Position numbers and translations under genes: made by a program. A DNA stretch of 64,000 nucleotides from Lipingzhangella_A rawalii (GTDB taxonomy: Bacteria; Actinomycetota; Actinomycetes; Streptosporangiales; Streptosporangiaceae): NCBI RefSeq assembly GCF_031628175.1, contig NZ_JAVLVT010000006.1:62001-126000 (forward strand). The letters run 5' to 3'. Under the pieces are notes generated by a model that searched no databases, was not told the DNA's origin, and saw only the letters and a list, made by a program, of their open reading frames with translations. Positions 1 to 9,164 of this stretch are shown here, piece after piece; the first letter of the stretch is position 1; every line of letters starts with the position of its first letter.

Positions 1-1831
1 GGACGACGACACCTACCTCGGCAACGAGCTCGCCGAGCAGCTCGCCCCGGGAGGACGACTGGACCGGCTGCTGACACTGGGGCTCCGCGCCGACAGCCAA
101 GGCGCTGACGACGACGCGGAGGACGAGGAGACGGAGTCCACCGACGCATCCGAGCCCGACGAGGACGAGCCCTCGGGTTCCGAGGGCTCCGAGGACGAGG
201 ACAACGGCGTGGGAGGGGCTCCTCCCGCGACACGTACGGACGGAATCCCTCTGACCTGGGCCGTCGATCCAGCCCTCGTGGATGATGTGTCCCGAATGAC
301 CTCGAGCTACCAGGTGCTCCAGAACCCCACCGCGGTCCCTGCCCAGGGCGAGCCGCGACTGGAGCCGCACGAGCCGGATCCCAACGCGGGGGCATGGCTC
401 GACCGCGCCCAGGAGGGCCTGGCCGAGACGTCGGTTGTCCCTTCGGCCTACGCCAGTCCGAGTATTGGGAGCCTGGTCGAGGCCGACTTGGAGCAGGACG
501 CCATCGCCGCACACCGTCTCGCCACGGAGACCCTGGACGAACGACTGGACCTGGATGTCGGGGCCGAACGACTGTGGCTGCCCCGGAAGACGGCGGACGC
601 GGCCTCTCTGGAGCTGTTGGCCGAGGAGGGCGCCACCACTTTCGTGTTCGACGACTCGGCCCTACCGGCACAGGACTGGGCCGGTCATACGCCCGACGCC
701 GCCACCGTGCTCACGGTGGGGGACGACACCGAGGTCACGGCGCTTGCTACCGACCGTCGGCTCAGCGAGATTCTCGGCACCCCGGTGGCCACCCCGGGGG
801 AGACAACCCTCGCCCAGCAGCGCTACATCGCCGAGACCGCGTTGATCAGTGCGGAGCGTCCCGACACGGGCCAGACCGTGATCGCCGCCCCACCCGCCAC
901 GTGGAACCCGACGGCGGACCTGCTCTCGGCACTGGTGACGGCCACCGAATCCCTGCCGTGGTTGGAACCGGTGGCCCTGGAGGATCTTGCGGAGGACGCA
1001 CAGCCCCTGGACGAGCGTCAGGATCTGCGGGCTGCGGAGGACAGTCCCGCCCGCCTCAGCAGTGCCTACCTCGACCAGATCAGCGACATCCGCGCGGAGG
1101 CGGACCTCTTCAGCAGTATCCTCACCGAGGACGACGACCCCTACCGGCCAGCCATCCTCCGGCTGGAGTCCGCGGCCTGGGCCGAGGAGGGTGCGCCGGC
1201 CGCGAGCGCCCGTCAGCAGGTGGCAACCGCGCTGGAAGAGTCGATGGGCAGTGTCCGCATCATGCCCGGGGAGCCGGTCACTATGGCCAGCAAATCCGGA
1301 GAGGCGCCCATCCTCGTCGCCAACGACCTGCCCGACCATTCGGTGACGGTGCACCTCTCTGTGTTCTCGCAGAACTCGGAGCGCCTGGCGGTCGGGGATT
1401 ACGCGGACACCATGGAAATCGCGCCAGGGGGCAAGACCACGGTCTACGTTCCCCTGTCGGCCTCGGTGAACGGTCGAACGGAGCTGGAAATCGGCCTGCA
1501 CAACGCGGATGGGGAGCCGATCAGCGAGGACGAGACCACACTGCCCGTGAACGTGACCGGCTTGGGGACCTCCGCACTGGTGATCAGTGGCTTCGCGGCT
1601 CTCCTGCTGGTGGCGCTGCTGATGCTCCGGACCATACGCCGGTGGCGGAGGAAGCACACGCCCGCGTCCTCTGCGGATACGAGCGTCCAGAACTCCCCCG
1701 AAATGCGACACAATGGCGACGGACCCGACGACGACTCGCACTCCGAGGACGTCAACGTCGCCGGGGATGCGCGCATCAACGATGCCAGCAGCTCGGACTC
1801 CACCACTCCCGGTGTGGACGAAACCCCGTAA
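1..1831 (+). CDS. DUF6049 family membrane-anchored protein (5' truncated by window)
   Basis: The open frame runs from base 2 without an upstream stop, so the true start lies outside the window; the GTG at 209 is internal. An acidic, low-complexity stretch (about bases 95-205) precedes a globular part containing PLTWAVDPALVDDVS, typical of the DUF6049 proteins that actinobacteria encode just upstream of murJ. A single hydrophobic helix at about 1570-1640 is followed by an RRWRRK stop-transfer signal and an acidic cytoplasmic tail, so most of the protein should lie outside the membrane. The gap to murJ is 56 bp, suggesting co-transcription. The function of DUF6049 is unknown; a role in envelope assembly is inferred only from its position beside the lipid II flippase. 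Confidence 0.85.
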   Translation, partial: DDDTYLGNELAEQLAPGGRLDRLLTLGLRADSQGADDDAEDEETESTDASEPDEDEPSGSEGSEDEDNGVGGAPPATRTDGIPLTWAVDPALVDDVSRMTSSYQVLQNPTAVPAQGEPRLEPHEPDPNAGAWLDRAQEGLAETSVVPSAYASPSIGSLVEADLEQDAIAAHRLATETLDERLDLDVGAERLWLPRKTADAASLELLAEEGATTFVFDDSALPAQDWAGHTPDAATVLTVGDDTEVTALATDRRLSEILGTPVATPGETTLAQQRYIAETALISAERPDTGQTVIAAPPATWNPTADLLSALVTATESLPWLEPVALEDLAEDAQPLDERQDLRAAEDSPARLSSAYLDQISDIRAEADLFSSILTEDDDPYRPAILRLESAAWAEEGAPAASARQQVATALEESMGSVRIMPGEPVTMASKSGEAPILVANDLPDHSVTVHLSVFSQNSERLAVGDYADTMEIAPGGKTTVYVPLSASVNGRTELEIGLHNADGEPISEDETTLPVNVTGLGTSALVISGFAALLLVALLMLRTIRRWRRKHTPASSADTSVQNSPEMRHNGDGPDDDSHSEDVNVAGDARINDASSSDSTTPGVDETP

Positions 1832-1887
1832 TCCGTCCCCCCGGGGTCCCATGGTGACCCACTTTTCCACAAGGGAGCACACGCACT

Positions 1888-3678
1888 GTGGCCACCGACA
1901 CGACCAACGGCGATTCAGGTACCCCTCACGACGACGTCTCGGCCACGGAGGGGCAGGATCCCTCCCCCAGCCCGCCGGAACCTCCGGGGGACGACAACCA
2001 GGACGGCACGACGGCCGCCGGGCAGGTGACCGGGGACGGTGGTCAGGACGACGGCTCCGCGGGATCGAGCGTGGTGCGCTCCAGCATGGTCATGGCCGTG
2101 GGCACGCTTTTTTCCCGCATCACCGGATTTGGCAGGACCGTGGTGCTGGCGGCGGCGCTCGGCACCCAGCTGCTCGGGGACGCCTACAACACGGCTCTCA
2201 CCATTCCGTTCATCATCGAGCAGCTGTTCCTCGGCGGCCTCATGGCCAGCGTCATCGTTCCGTTCCTCGTCAAACGACGTAAGCGCGATGAGGACGGGGG
2301 GCGTGCGACCGAGAACCGGCTGTTCACCGCGATCGTGCTCGCGCTGCTCGTTCTCACCACTGTGGCGATTCTCAGCGCGGAACTCCTGATCCGCCTGTAC
2401 TCGGGCAACTTCACACCAGCACAGTTCGACGTGTCCGTTGCGCTGGCGCGGTTCCTCTTCGCCCAGATCTTCTTCCTGGGGATGAGTGGCTTCCTCAGCG
2501 CGATGTTGCACACCCGCAACCGGTTCGGGGCTCCGGTGTGGGCCCCGGTGCTGAACAACCTGGTGATCATGGCCGTGGGGGGAACGTTCCTCGCGGTCGC
2601 CGGTCCCGGAACCACTCCGGAGGAGATCAGCGACGCCCAGATCGCGCTGCTGGGCATCGGGACGGCGAGCGGCTTCGCGGTTCAGGCCCTCATCCTGTTC
2701 CTGGCACTGTCCGCCGCCGGTTTCCGGTGGCGTCCTCGGCTGGACCTACGGGGATCCGGGCTGGGCGAGGCCCTGCGCACGGCCGGATGGATGTTCGTCT
2801 ACATCATTTCCCTTCAGATCGCGCTCCTCATCACTGCGAACCTCGCGAACCGTGCCGGTGTCGCCGCAGCCGAGGGCGACGGTGTCGGGGCGGGGATCAC
2901 CGCCTACAACTACGCACACATGCTGTTCCAGCTGCCCTACGCCATCATCGCGGTGTCCATCATCACGGTGCTGCTGCCCCAGATGAGCGACCGGGCCGCC
3001 GACCACCGTTGGGACGAGGTGCGCGCCGACTTCTCGCGTGGACTACGGATGTCCTCGGTGGTGCTCGTTCCGGCCGGCCTGGCGATGGCCGTGTTCGCGG
3101 TGCACATCTGCGTGCTCGTTTTCGCTCGCGGCAGCACCTCCGTGGCTGACGCACAGAACATCGGCTACGTCCTGGTCGCGTTCGCCCTGGGCCTGGTGCC
3201 CTTCTCCGTCTTCCAGCTCATGCTCCGCGTCTTCTACGCGATGAGCGACACCCGCACCCCGGCCTTCCTGGGCATGCTGATGCTGGGCGTACATGCCGTC
3301 TTGGGGACGACCGCCTACCTGCTCCTGGACCCGCGGTATGTGGTGGTTGGTGTCGCGGCCGGCTATATGGCCTCGTTCCTCGTGGGGCTCCTGGTGGGTG
3401 GTGAGGTTCTGCGCCGACGACTGGGCGGGCTTGACGGCCGCCGCATTACTGGCACACTGTTGCGGCTGCACGTCGCCTCCGCTCCGGCGGTCGCGGCGGG
3501 CCTCGGGATCGCATGGTGGCTGGAGTCCCAGTTCGGGCTCACGGTCGTCACCACACTCGGTGCTCCGGTGTTGGGATGCGTGCTCGGCGCGGGGCTTTTC
3601 CTGCTGAGCGCCCGGCTGCTGCGTATCGAGGAGCTGGGAGTGCTATACGATCTCGCCCGCACGCGACTGCGCCGGTAG
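1888..3678 (+). CDS. murJ: Lipid II flippase MurJ (MviN), first copy
   Basis: 596-residue MOP-superfamily flippase that moves lipid II across the inner membrane for peptidoglycan synthesis. An acidic, disordered N-terminal extension of about 60 residues precedes the membrane domain, which opens with VVRSSMVMAVGTLFSRITGF; the RITGFGRTVVLAAALG segment carries the conserved arginines of the MurJ cavity. About 14 hydrophobic helices fill the rest. The GTG start is preceded by AGGGAG about 11 bp upstream. It lies in the same direction as DUF6049 and is followed after roughly 120 bp by a close paralogue. A TTTTCCACA sequence lies just before the start (1863-1871). Family assignment is secure; which of the two copies is the main flippase cannot be told. 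Confidence 0.95.
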   Translation: MATDTTNGDSGTPHDDVSATEGQDPSPSPPEPPGDDNQDGTTAAGQVTGDGGQDDGSAGSSVVRSSMVMAVGTLFSRITGFGRTVVLAAALGTQLLGDAYNTALTIPFIIEQLFLGGLMASVIVPFLVKRRKRDEDGGRATENRLFTAIVLALLVLTTVAILSAELLIRLYSGNFTPAQFDVSVALARFLFAQIFFLGMSGFLSAMLHTRNRFGAPVWAPVLNNLVIMAVGGTFLAVAGPGTTPEEISDAQIALLGIGTASGFAVQALILFLALSAAGFRWRPRLDLRGSGLGEALRTAGWMFVYIISLQIALLITANLANRAGVAAAEGDGVGAGITAYNYAHMLFQLPYAIIAVSIITVLLPQMSDRAADHRWDEVRADFSRGLRMSSVVLVPAGLAMAVFAVHICVLVFARGSTSVADAQNIGYVLVAFALGLVPFSVFQLMLRVFYAMSDTRTPAFLGMLMLGVHAVLGTTAYLLLDPRYVVVGVAAGYMASFLVGLLVGGEVLRRRLGGLDGRRITGTLLRLHVASAPAVAAGLGIAWWLESQFGLTVVTTLGAPVLGCVLGAGLFLLSARLLRIEELGVLYDLARTRLRR

Positions 3679-3800
3679 GCACCGTGTGAGTTCCCGCACG
3701 TTCCCTACCCCCGAACGTGCGCGGGCCCGGGCCCGGCACACCGCCGGTCTCCCATTGCGTGGAACCAGTCCCCCATCGCACGTTCGAGGAAGTATCCAAG

Positions 3801-5627
3801 GTGTCCAACGAGAACGCTGAGCGCACTCCGGTCACTCGGGTGGTCGCCCCCGAGGAGGCGCTTGATGCTGTCGAGCGCAGCGAACCACCCACGGAACCGG
3901 AGTCGGGACTCACCACCAGCGGGGCTCCCGACGACTACCGCGACCCGGGGACCGCGGATCGTCCCGGAGAGGAAGGGGACGAGATCGGTGGGGCCGAGCA
4001 CTCGGCCGGCCCCAGCATGGTGCGATCCAGCATGCTCATGGCCGCCGGAACCGTGGTGTCCCGGGCCACGGGTTTCCTGCGTACCGTGGTGCTGGCCGCG
4101 GCCCTGGGAACACACCTGCTCGGGGACGCCTACTACACGGCCAACAGTGTGGCGTTCATCATCAACGACCTGCTGATCGGCGGGTTGTTGGCCAGTGTGT
4201 TCGTTCCGTTTCTCGTCAAACGCCGGAAGGCGGACGCCGACGGTGGCGCGGCCACCGAACAGCGCCTGTTCAGCTCCGTGCTCCTGGCTCTGCTGCTGAT
4301 CACTGCGGTGGCGATCCTGTGCGCGGAATGGCTGATCCGGCTCTACGCCGGCGGCTTCACTCCGGAACAGCACGAGGTATCCGTCTACCTCGCGCGTTTC
4401 CTGTTGGCGCAGATCTTCTTCATCGGCGCTAGCGGGATTGTCAGCGCGATGCTCAACGCGCGGAACCGGTTCGGCGCCCCTATGTGGGCACCGGTCCTGA
4501 ACAATCTGACCATCATCACGGTCGGCAGCATGTTCCTGGTGGTTGCCGGCCCCGGCATGACCCCCTCGGATATGCGGCCAGAGCACATCGCGCTGCTGGG
4601 GTTGGGGACCACCGCAGGTCAGGCGATCCAGGCAACGGTGCTGCTGTGGGCCCTGTGGGCGGCGGGATTCCGCTGGCGCCCCCGGCTGGACCTGCGGGGA
4701 TCGGGGCTGGGCGAAGCTCTCCGGGCGGCCTCGTGGATGATGGTCTACATCGGGGTGGCGCAGTTCGGCATGCTCGTCTCCACGAACGTCGCGACCCGGG
4801 CTGGTGTCGCGGCCGCGGAGGCCGGGGCCGCCGGCGCCGGAATCACGGCGTACAAGTACGCGTTCCTGCTGTTCCAGCTGCCCTACGCCATCATCGCGGT
4901 CTCCGTCATCACCGCCCTGCTCCCGAGGCTGAGTGAGCACGTGGCCGAAGGACGCAAGGACCGGGTGCGCACGGACTTCTCCCGTGGCTTCCGCCTGTCC
5001 GCCGTGTTGATCGTACCGATCTCCATGGCCATGGTGGTGTTCGCGGTCCCGTTCTGTGTGCTCATCTACGCCCGCGGAAGTACCTCGGTCGAGGATGCGC
5101 AGAGCATCGGCTGGATCCTGATGGGCTTCTCCCTGATGCTCATCCCGTTCACCCTGTTCCAGTTGCTACTCCGTGTCTTCTACGCACTCGGTGACACTCG
5201 GGTCCCGGCAATGATCGTCTTCCCGGCGGAGGCCGCCCACGCGGCGACGGCGATTGGCCTGCTGTTCTTCCTCGATCCCGCATACGTGGTGCTCGGACTC
5301 CCGTTCGCCTACGGCCTGTACTACGTGATCGGGTGTGCCCTCGCCTGGTGGGTGCTGCGTCAACGTCTGAACGGCCTGGACGGCCGTCGCATGGCCAGCA
5401 CCGTCGTCCGCCTGTATCTCGCCTGTATACCCAGCATGATCTTCGGGGTAGCTATGGTCCTTACCTTCGACCTGCTGCCCGGTACTTACCTACCGGCGGT
5501 ACTGGCCATCCTCACGGGAGGGCTCGTCGGCGGCGTGCTATACCTACTTGTGGCACAACGCATGAATGTGACTGAGGTCACTACATGCTGGGAACTCGTA
5601 CGAGCTCGCCTGTTCCGCCGTGGTTGA
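3801..5627 (+). CDS. murJ: MurJ-family lipid II flippase, second tandem copy
   Basis: 608-residue paralogue of the preceding gene. Long stretches align without gaps, for example the ALGTHLLGDAYYT segment, LASVFVPFLVKRRK and NRFGAPMWAPVLNNL, so this is a tandem duplication rather than a distant MOP protein. The N-terminal cytoplasmic extension (about 90 residues) is acidic and does not align with that of copy one. I chose the GTG at 3801 because GAGGAAG precedes it at a good distance; an in-frame upstream GTG at 3717 lacks such a site. The membrane core keeps the arginine-rich RATGFLRTVVLAAALG motif, so transport activity is plausible. Division of labour between the copies (septal and polar growth, vegetative growth and sporulation) is speculation. 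Confidence 0.93.
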   Translation: MSNENAERTPVTRVVAPEEALDAVERSEPPTEPESGLTTSGAPDDYRDPGTADRPGEEGDEIGGAEHSAGPSMVRSSMLMAAGTVVSRATGFLRTVVLAAALGTHLLGDAYYTANSVAFIINDLLIGGLLASVFVPFLVKRRKADADGGAATEQRLFSSVLLALLLITAVAILCAEWLIRLYAGGFTPEQHEVSVYLARFLLAQIFFIGASGIVSAMLNARNRFGAPMWAPVLNNLTIITVGSMFLVVAGPGMTPSDMRPEHIALLGLGTTAGQAIQATVLLWALWAAGFRWRPRLDLRGSGLGEALRAASWMMVYIGVAQFGMLVSTNVATRAGVAAAEAGAAGAGITAYKYAFLLFQLPYAIIAVSVITALLPRLSEHVAEGRKDRVRTDFSRGFRLSAVLIVPISMAMVVFAVPFCVLIYARGSTSVEDAQSIGWILMGFSLMLIPFTLFQLLLRVFYALGDTRVPAMIVFPAEAAHAATAIGLLFFLDPAYVVLGLPFAYGLYYVIGCALAWWVLRQRLNGLDGRRMASTVVRLYLACIPSMIFGVAMVLTFDLLPGTYLPAVLAILTGGLVGGVLYLLVAQRMNVTEVTTCWELVRARLFRRG

Positions 5628-5644
5628 GCGCTCAGGTGCAGTTC

Positions 5645-5693
5645 GGACACAGTGCGTCGAATACGTGAATGATGAATTCGACGTACTCTGTCC
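5645..5693 (+). terminator. Hairpin terminator after the second murJ
   Basis: Two 18-nt arms (5645-5662 and 5676-5693) pair with one mismatch and one G-U pair around a 13-nt loop, 17 bp after the murJ stop. There is no run of T, which is common for actinobacterial terminators. It separates the murJ genes from the pseudokinase/sigma operon. Confidence 0.55.
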
Positions 5694-5885
5694 TCCTCAG
5701 GGGGACGTCGTGCGTCCTAGCATGGAACGGATCTTTCACGAGCGGGTGAAGAGCAGCTATGGACTGGAGGGGAGGTTGGGGACAGACGACATGGCCTCCG
5801 GATCGAGCGGCTCCCGCTCCCCCAGGAGCATTCCACGCTCCCGAAACGCTCGCCGAAGCCTGACGTCCCGTTCACGACTCCCAGT

Positions 5886-7421
5886 ATGAGCACCTTCGTC
5901 ATCCAACCGGGCGAGCGACTCGCCGGCCGTTACCGTCTCGACGAGCGTGTCCATGACAGCGGTGGTGCCGCGTTATGGAAAGCGACCGACGAGACTCTGG
6001 CTCGACGTGTCGCGATATGGACCCTGACCGACGCCTTCGGGCGGACTCAGGACGTCGTGCGTTCCGCGCGAGCCGCGAGCAGAGTGGCCGACTCCCGACT
6101 GACCCAGGTGTTCGATGCCGACGACAGTGGCCCGGTCGCCTACGTGGTCGAGGAATGGGTCACCGGGCAATCCCTCCACGATCTCCTCACCAGTGAGGGG
6201 CCACTCGGCCATGAACACGCGGTTGGGCTGGTTGCCGAGGCTGCCGAGGCGATCGCAGCCGCCCATGCGGCCGGGATCTTCCACCTGTGCCTGACTCCGG
6301 ACAAGCTGTTCTGGAGTGCCGGTGGCGCTGTCAAGATCACCGGGCTGAGTGTGGATGCCGCCATCAACGGCCAGCCAGCCGGGGCCGACCCGGCCGTGGT
6401 GGACACAGTCGGCCTGGGACGCCTCCTGTACGCGGCGCTGACGGCACAGTGGCCGGGCAACGACCCGGTTGGACTCCCCAGCGCCCCCATTCACGAGGGG
6501 CATCCGGCAGAACCACGCCATCTGCGCGCCGGGATTCCCCCACAGCTCAACGAGGTCGTCTGCCGGTCGGCCCTCCAGGTGTCCCCCACCCCCGCACGTC
6601 CCGTCCTACGCAGTGTCCAGGAGTTCGCCTCCGAGCTGACGGGAATGCCGCGTCGGATCCCACTACCCAGCACGCCAGCACTGGGCCCGGCCCCCTCCAC
6701 GGCACCGGATCCGGGAGGTTCCGCCGCCCACGGTCGCGCCGCCACACCATCGCCGCGCACGCGGTCACGCTCCGCTCCCGCGTCCGAGAGGCGCGGGCCT
6801 GCCTGGCGGGTGGTTGCCCTCGGCTCCGGAGCGCTGGTGGTTGTCCTCGCCGTGGTCGTAGGCGCCTGGATGCTGGGACGCTCCTGGGGTGTCCCGGACG
6901 TCGAGAGCGCGGGCGCGGAGTCCGATCCGGGCGACGGTGCGGCCGACAGCGAATCCGAGGAGGACCCGGACGACGAGGACCTCGAACTGCTGACCCCGGC
7001 GGGCGCGGACAGCTTCGACCCCGAAGGCGATGGGGACGAGCACAGCGACCGCGCCGGCGAGGCGATCGACGGCGACAACTCCACCGGATGGAGCACCCAA
7101 GGCTACACCTCGGCACAGTTCGGGAATCTCAAGAGCGGTGTGGGTCTCCTTGTCGACATGGGTGCGGATGTGGAAGTTTCCGAGCTTGACCTGCACCTCG
7201 GCGACGGGGGAACGGATCTGGAGGTGCGGGTCGGCGACGAGGTTGATCTGGGGGCACTGTCTCCTGTCCACTCGGAGACTGGGGTGTCCGGAGAGCTTCC
7301 GGTTACGCTGTCCGAGCCAGCCGAGGGTCAGTACGTACTGATCTGGTTGACGGAACTACCCTCGGACGGTTCGGACTACCGAGCGACGATCCATAATGTC
7401 GAACTGCGCGGGAACGTGTGA
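5886..7421 (+). CDS. Membrane pseudokinase with extracellular galactose-binding-like domain
   Basis: 511 residues. The N-terminal 260 residues follow a Ser/Thr kinase fold (GRYRLDERVHDSGGAALWKA as glycine loop and beta strands) but the catalytic motifs are broken: the VAIK lysine position reads RRVAIWTL, the HRDLKPxN loop reads HLCLTPDKL, and DFG is replaced (KITGL). It should be a pseudokinase. A proline/serine-rich linker leads to one transmembrane helix at about residues 308-330, then an acidic spacer and a beta-rich C-terminal domain (about 370-511) containing DGDNSTGWST, resembling discoidin/galactose-binding folds. In mycobacteria the equivalent pseudokinase is fused to MurJ/MviN and recruits FhaA, so a regulatory role in lipid II flipping is likely. 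The stop overlaps the sigma factor start (GTGA). Confidence 0.85.
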   Translation: MSTFVIQPGERLAGRYRLDERVHDSGGAALWKATDETLARRVAIWTLTDAFGRTQDVVRSARAASRVADSRLTQVFDADDSGPVAYVVEEWVTGQSLHDLLTSEGPLGHEHAVGLVAEAAEAIAAAHAAGIFHLCLTPDKLFWSAGGAVKITGLSVDAAINGQPAGADPAVVDTVGLGRLLYAALTAQWPGNDPVGLPSAPIHEGHPAEPRHLRAGIPPQLNEVVCRSALQVSPTPARPVLRSVQEFASELTGMPRRIPLPSTPALGPAPSTAPDPGGSAAHGRAATPSPRTRSRSAPASERRGPAWRVVALGSGALVVVLAVVVGAWMLGRSWGVPDVESAGAESDPGDGAADSESEEDPDDEDLELLTPAGADSFDPEGDGDEHSDRAGEAIDGDNSTGWSTQGYTSAQFGNLKSGVGLLVDMGADVEVSELDLHLGDGGTDLEVRVGDEVDLGALSPVHSETGVSGELPVTLSEPAEGQYVLIWLTELPSDGSDYRATIHNVELRGNV

Positions 7422-8005
7422 ACACGGTGATGGACGCAGTGCAGGAGCTCTCCGACAGTGAGCTGTTGTCCAGACACACGGCGGGCGACAGGCAGGCCTT
7501 CGACGAACTCGTACGGCGGCACCGAGACCGGATGTGGGCTGTGGCGATCCGGGTGCTGGGCGAGCCGGAGGAGGCCGCGGACGCGCTCCAGGACGCCTTC
7601 CTCTCCGCGTTCCGTGCGGCACACCGTTTTCGCGGTGATTCCGCCGTCACCACGTGGCTGCACCGGATTGTCGTCAACGCCTGCAACGACCGGATTCGCC
7701 GACGGCGTTCCAACCGCAGCGATCCCGCTGACGAGCAGAATCTGGACCTGCTGGCGCACGCGCACCAGCAGCAGAAGTCCACAGGGGATCCCGCGGGAGT
7801 CAGCGATATCGCACTGGACGTGAACCAGGCGCTGGAGCAACTCCCCGAGGACCAGCGCAGCGCCCTCGTCCTTGTCGACATGTTGGGTTATCGAGTTGAC
7901 GAGGTGTCGGCCATCCTCGAGGTCCCGACCGGCACGGTGAAGAGTCGTTGTGCCCGGGGACGGGCGAGGCTCATGCCATATCTCGAGCAATTCAGGAACC
8001 GCTAG
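7418..8005 (+). CDS. sigM: ECF RNA polymerase sigma factor (SigM-like)
   Basis: 195-residue ECF sigma factor. Region 2 is at about residues 25-95 (FDELVRRHRDRMWAVAIRVL, then the DALQDAFLSAFRA motif of region 2.2-2.4) and region 4 at about 130-180 (LPEDQRSALVLVDMLGY and the helix-turn-helix VSAILEVPTGTVKSR). It overlaps the pseudokinase by 4 bp and is followed by a zinc-finger anti-sigma factor, the arrangement of SigM next to trxBA in actinobacteria. The symbol rests on this synteny and on the sequence type; targets cannot be read from the window. Confidence 0.92.
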   Translation: MNTVMDAVQELSDSELLSRHTAGDRQAFDELVRRHRDRMWAVAIRVLGEPEEAADALQDAFLSAFRAAHRFRGDSAVTTWLHRIVVNACNDRIRRRRSNRSDPADEQNLDLLAHAHQQQKSTGDPAGVSDIALDVNQALEQLPEDQRSALVLVDMLGYRVDEVSAILEVPTGTVKSRCARGRARLMPYLEQFRNR

Positions 8006-8049
8006 CCGCTCCGAGACGTCACAGTTCATGGAGGAGGTGGCAAGTAGTC

Positions 8050-9078
8050 GTGACGTCACACGTTGAGGCGGAGCGGCTGGCTCAACTGGCGGATGGGTTG
8101 TTGGATCCTGCCAGTGAGCATGAGCTGCGTGCGCACATTGACCAGTGCGAGCCGTGCTTCGAGGCATGGGCTGCGGAGTTCCTTCCGCTGCTCGCCGAGG
8201 GACTGCTCGATTCGGAGGACGAAGAGATACTGCGTACGCATATCGACACATGCGCACAGTGCTCACAGTCATGGTCACGCTACGTACGTGACCTGTCCGA
8301 GGTTCCCGGAATCCTGTCCGCGGTCGCGTACCCATCCCTGGATGCCGAGACTGCGAACTCGGTCAGTGCACTCATCCAGGCGGAATCGGAGCTCGCACCA
8401 ACGGGAGGACAGGAGCCACACCCACGCGTCGACGGGACCGGTGCAGCCGACCAACAGCAGGAGCCCCACGGAGCGGAGGCAGAATCCGGGACGGTACTCA
8501 CTCTTCCTTCGCGCGGAGCGCACACGCGCAGCAACCGCTGGATGCCCTACCTCGTAGCCGCAGCCGCCATCGTATTCCTCCTCGGTGGGGGCACTGCCAT
8601 CCTCCAAGCCACTCTCGGCTCCGATGACCCCCCGGCACTGGACGGGGCCGCATCCCAGGACGACACCGATACGGCCCCCGAGGAAGAATCGCCAGATGCG
8701 GTCCTTCCTGCCCAGCCGATGCTGGTTGCCAGTGATACGGACTATGCCACCACCGACCTCGAGGACGCGGCCACCCGAGTCCTGAGCGATTCGGGCGTCG
8801 CGGCCCCCGGTTCGGGTTCCTCGCCCGAACCGGGCACGGACCTGTCGTTCCCCGAGCCGGACGGAACACCTGAAGACGAGGCGATCCAGACCTGCATCGA
8901 GGCCTTCGACACCACCACCCCACTCCTCGTGGATGTGGCGAGCTTCGCGGGAGATCCCGCGTGGATGCTCGCCCTGCCGGCGGGTGAGAACGGTGACTAC
9001 CGCATCCAGGTGGTCACTCCGGGCTGCCCCTCCGGCGCGAGTGACCTCATGGCCCAGACCACGGTTCCACGGCCCTGA
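8050..9078 (+). CDS. Transmembrane anti-sigma factor with two zinc-finger (ZAS-like) motifs
   Basis: 342 residues from the GTG at 8050, preceded by GGAGGAGGT. The N-terminal part contains two HxxxCxxC motifs, H29/C33/C36 (HIDQCEPC) and H64/C68/C71 (HIDTCAQC), each preceded by the same ADGLLDP-or-AEGLLDS type helix, so the module looks internally duplicated. A single transmembrane helix lies at about 165-188 (WMPYLVAAAAIVFLLGGGTAI), followed by an acidic linker and an extracytoplasmic domain of about 120 residues. It should hold SigM at the membrane and release it on a signal; zinc-thiol oxidation is possible given the CxxC motifs and the neighbouring thioredoxin genes. Classical anti-sigma factors of this type have one such motif. 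Confidence 0.88.
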   Translation: MTSHVEAERLAQLADGLLDPASEHELRAHIDQCEPCFEAWAAEFLPLLAEGLLDSEDEEILRTHIDTCAQCSQSWSRYVRDLSEVPGILSAVAYPSLDAETANSVSALIQAESELAPTGGQEPHPRVDGTGAADQQQEPHGAEAESGTVLTLPSRGAHTRSNRWMPYLVAAAAIVFLLGGGTAILQATLGSDDPPALDGAASQDDTDTAPEEESPDAVLPAQPMLVASDTDYATTDLEDAATRVLSDSGVAAPGSGSSPEPGTDLSFPEPDGTPEDEAIQTCIEAFDTTTPLLVDVASFAGDPAWMLALPAGENGDYRIQVVTPGCPSGASDLMAQTTVPRP

Positions 9079-9164
9079 CCCCACCCGGACATCCGACACA
9101 TGCCACCTCCAGGAACTGGGGCCAGGCTCGGGGACCAGCAGGTCAGATGGATCGGCATCGGCTC

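Noticed and set aside
662..1882. Long antisense frames opposite DUF6049 and many other genes in the window
   Set aside because: High third-position GC leaves antisense frames open by chance; none has family motifs or a ribosome-binding site.
5620..5889. 89-codon frame between the second murJ and the pseudokinase
   Set aside because: It spans the hairpin terminator, and its product is a Ser/Arg-rich stretch without recognisable structure.
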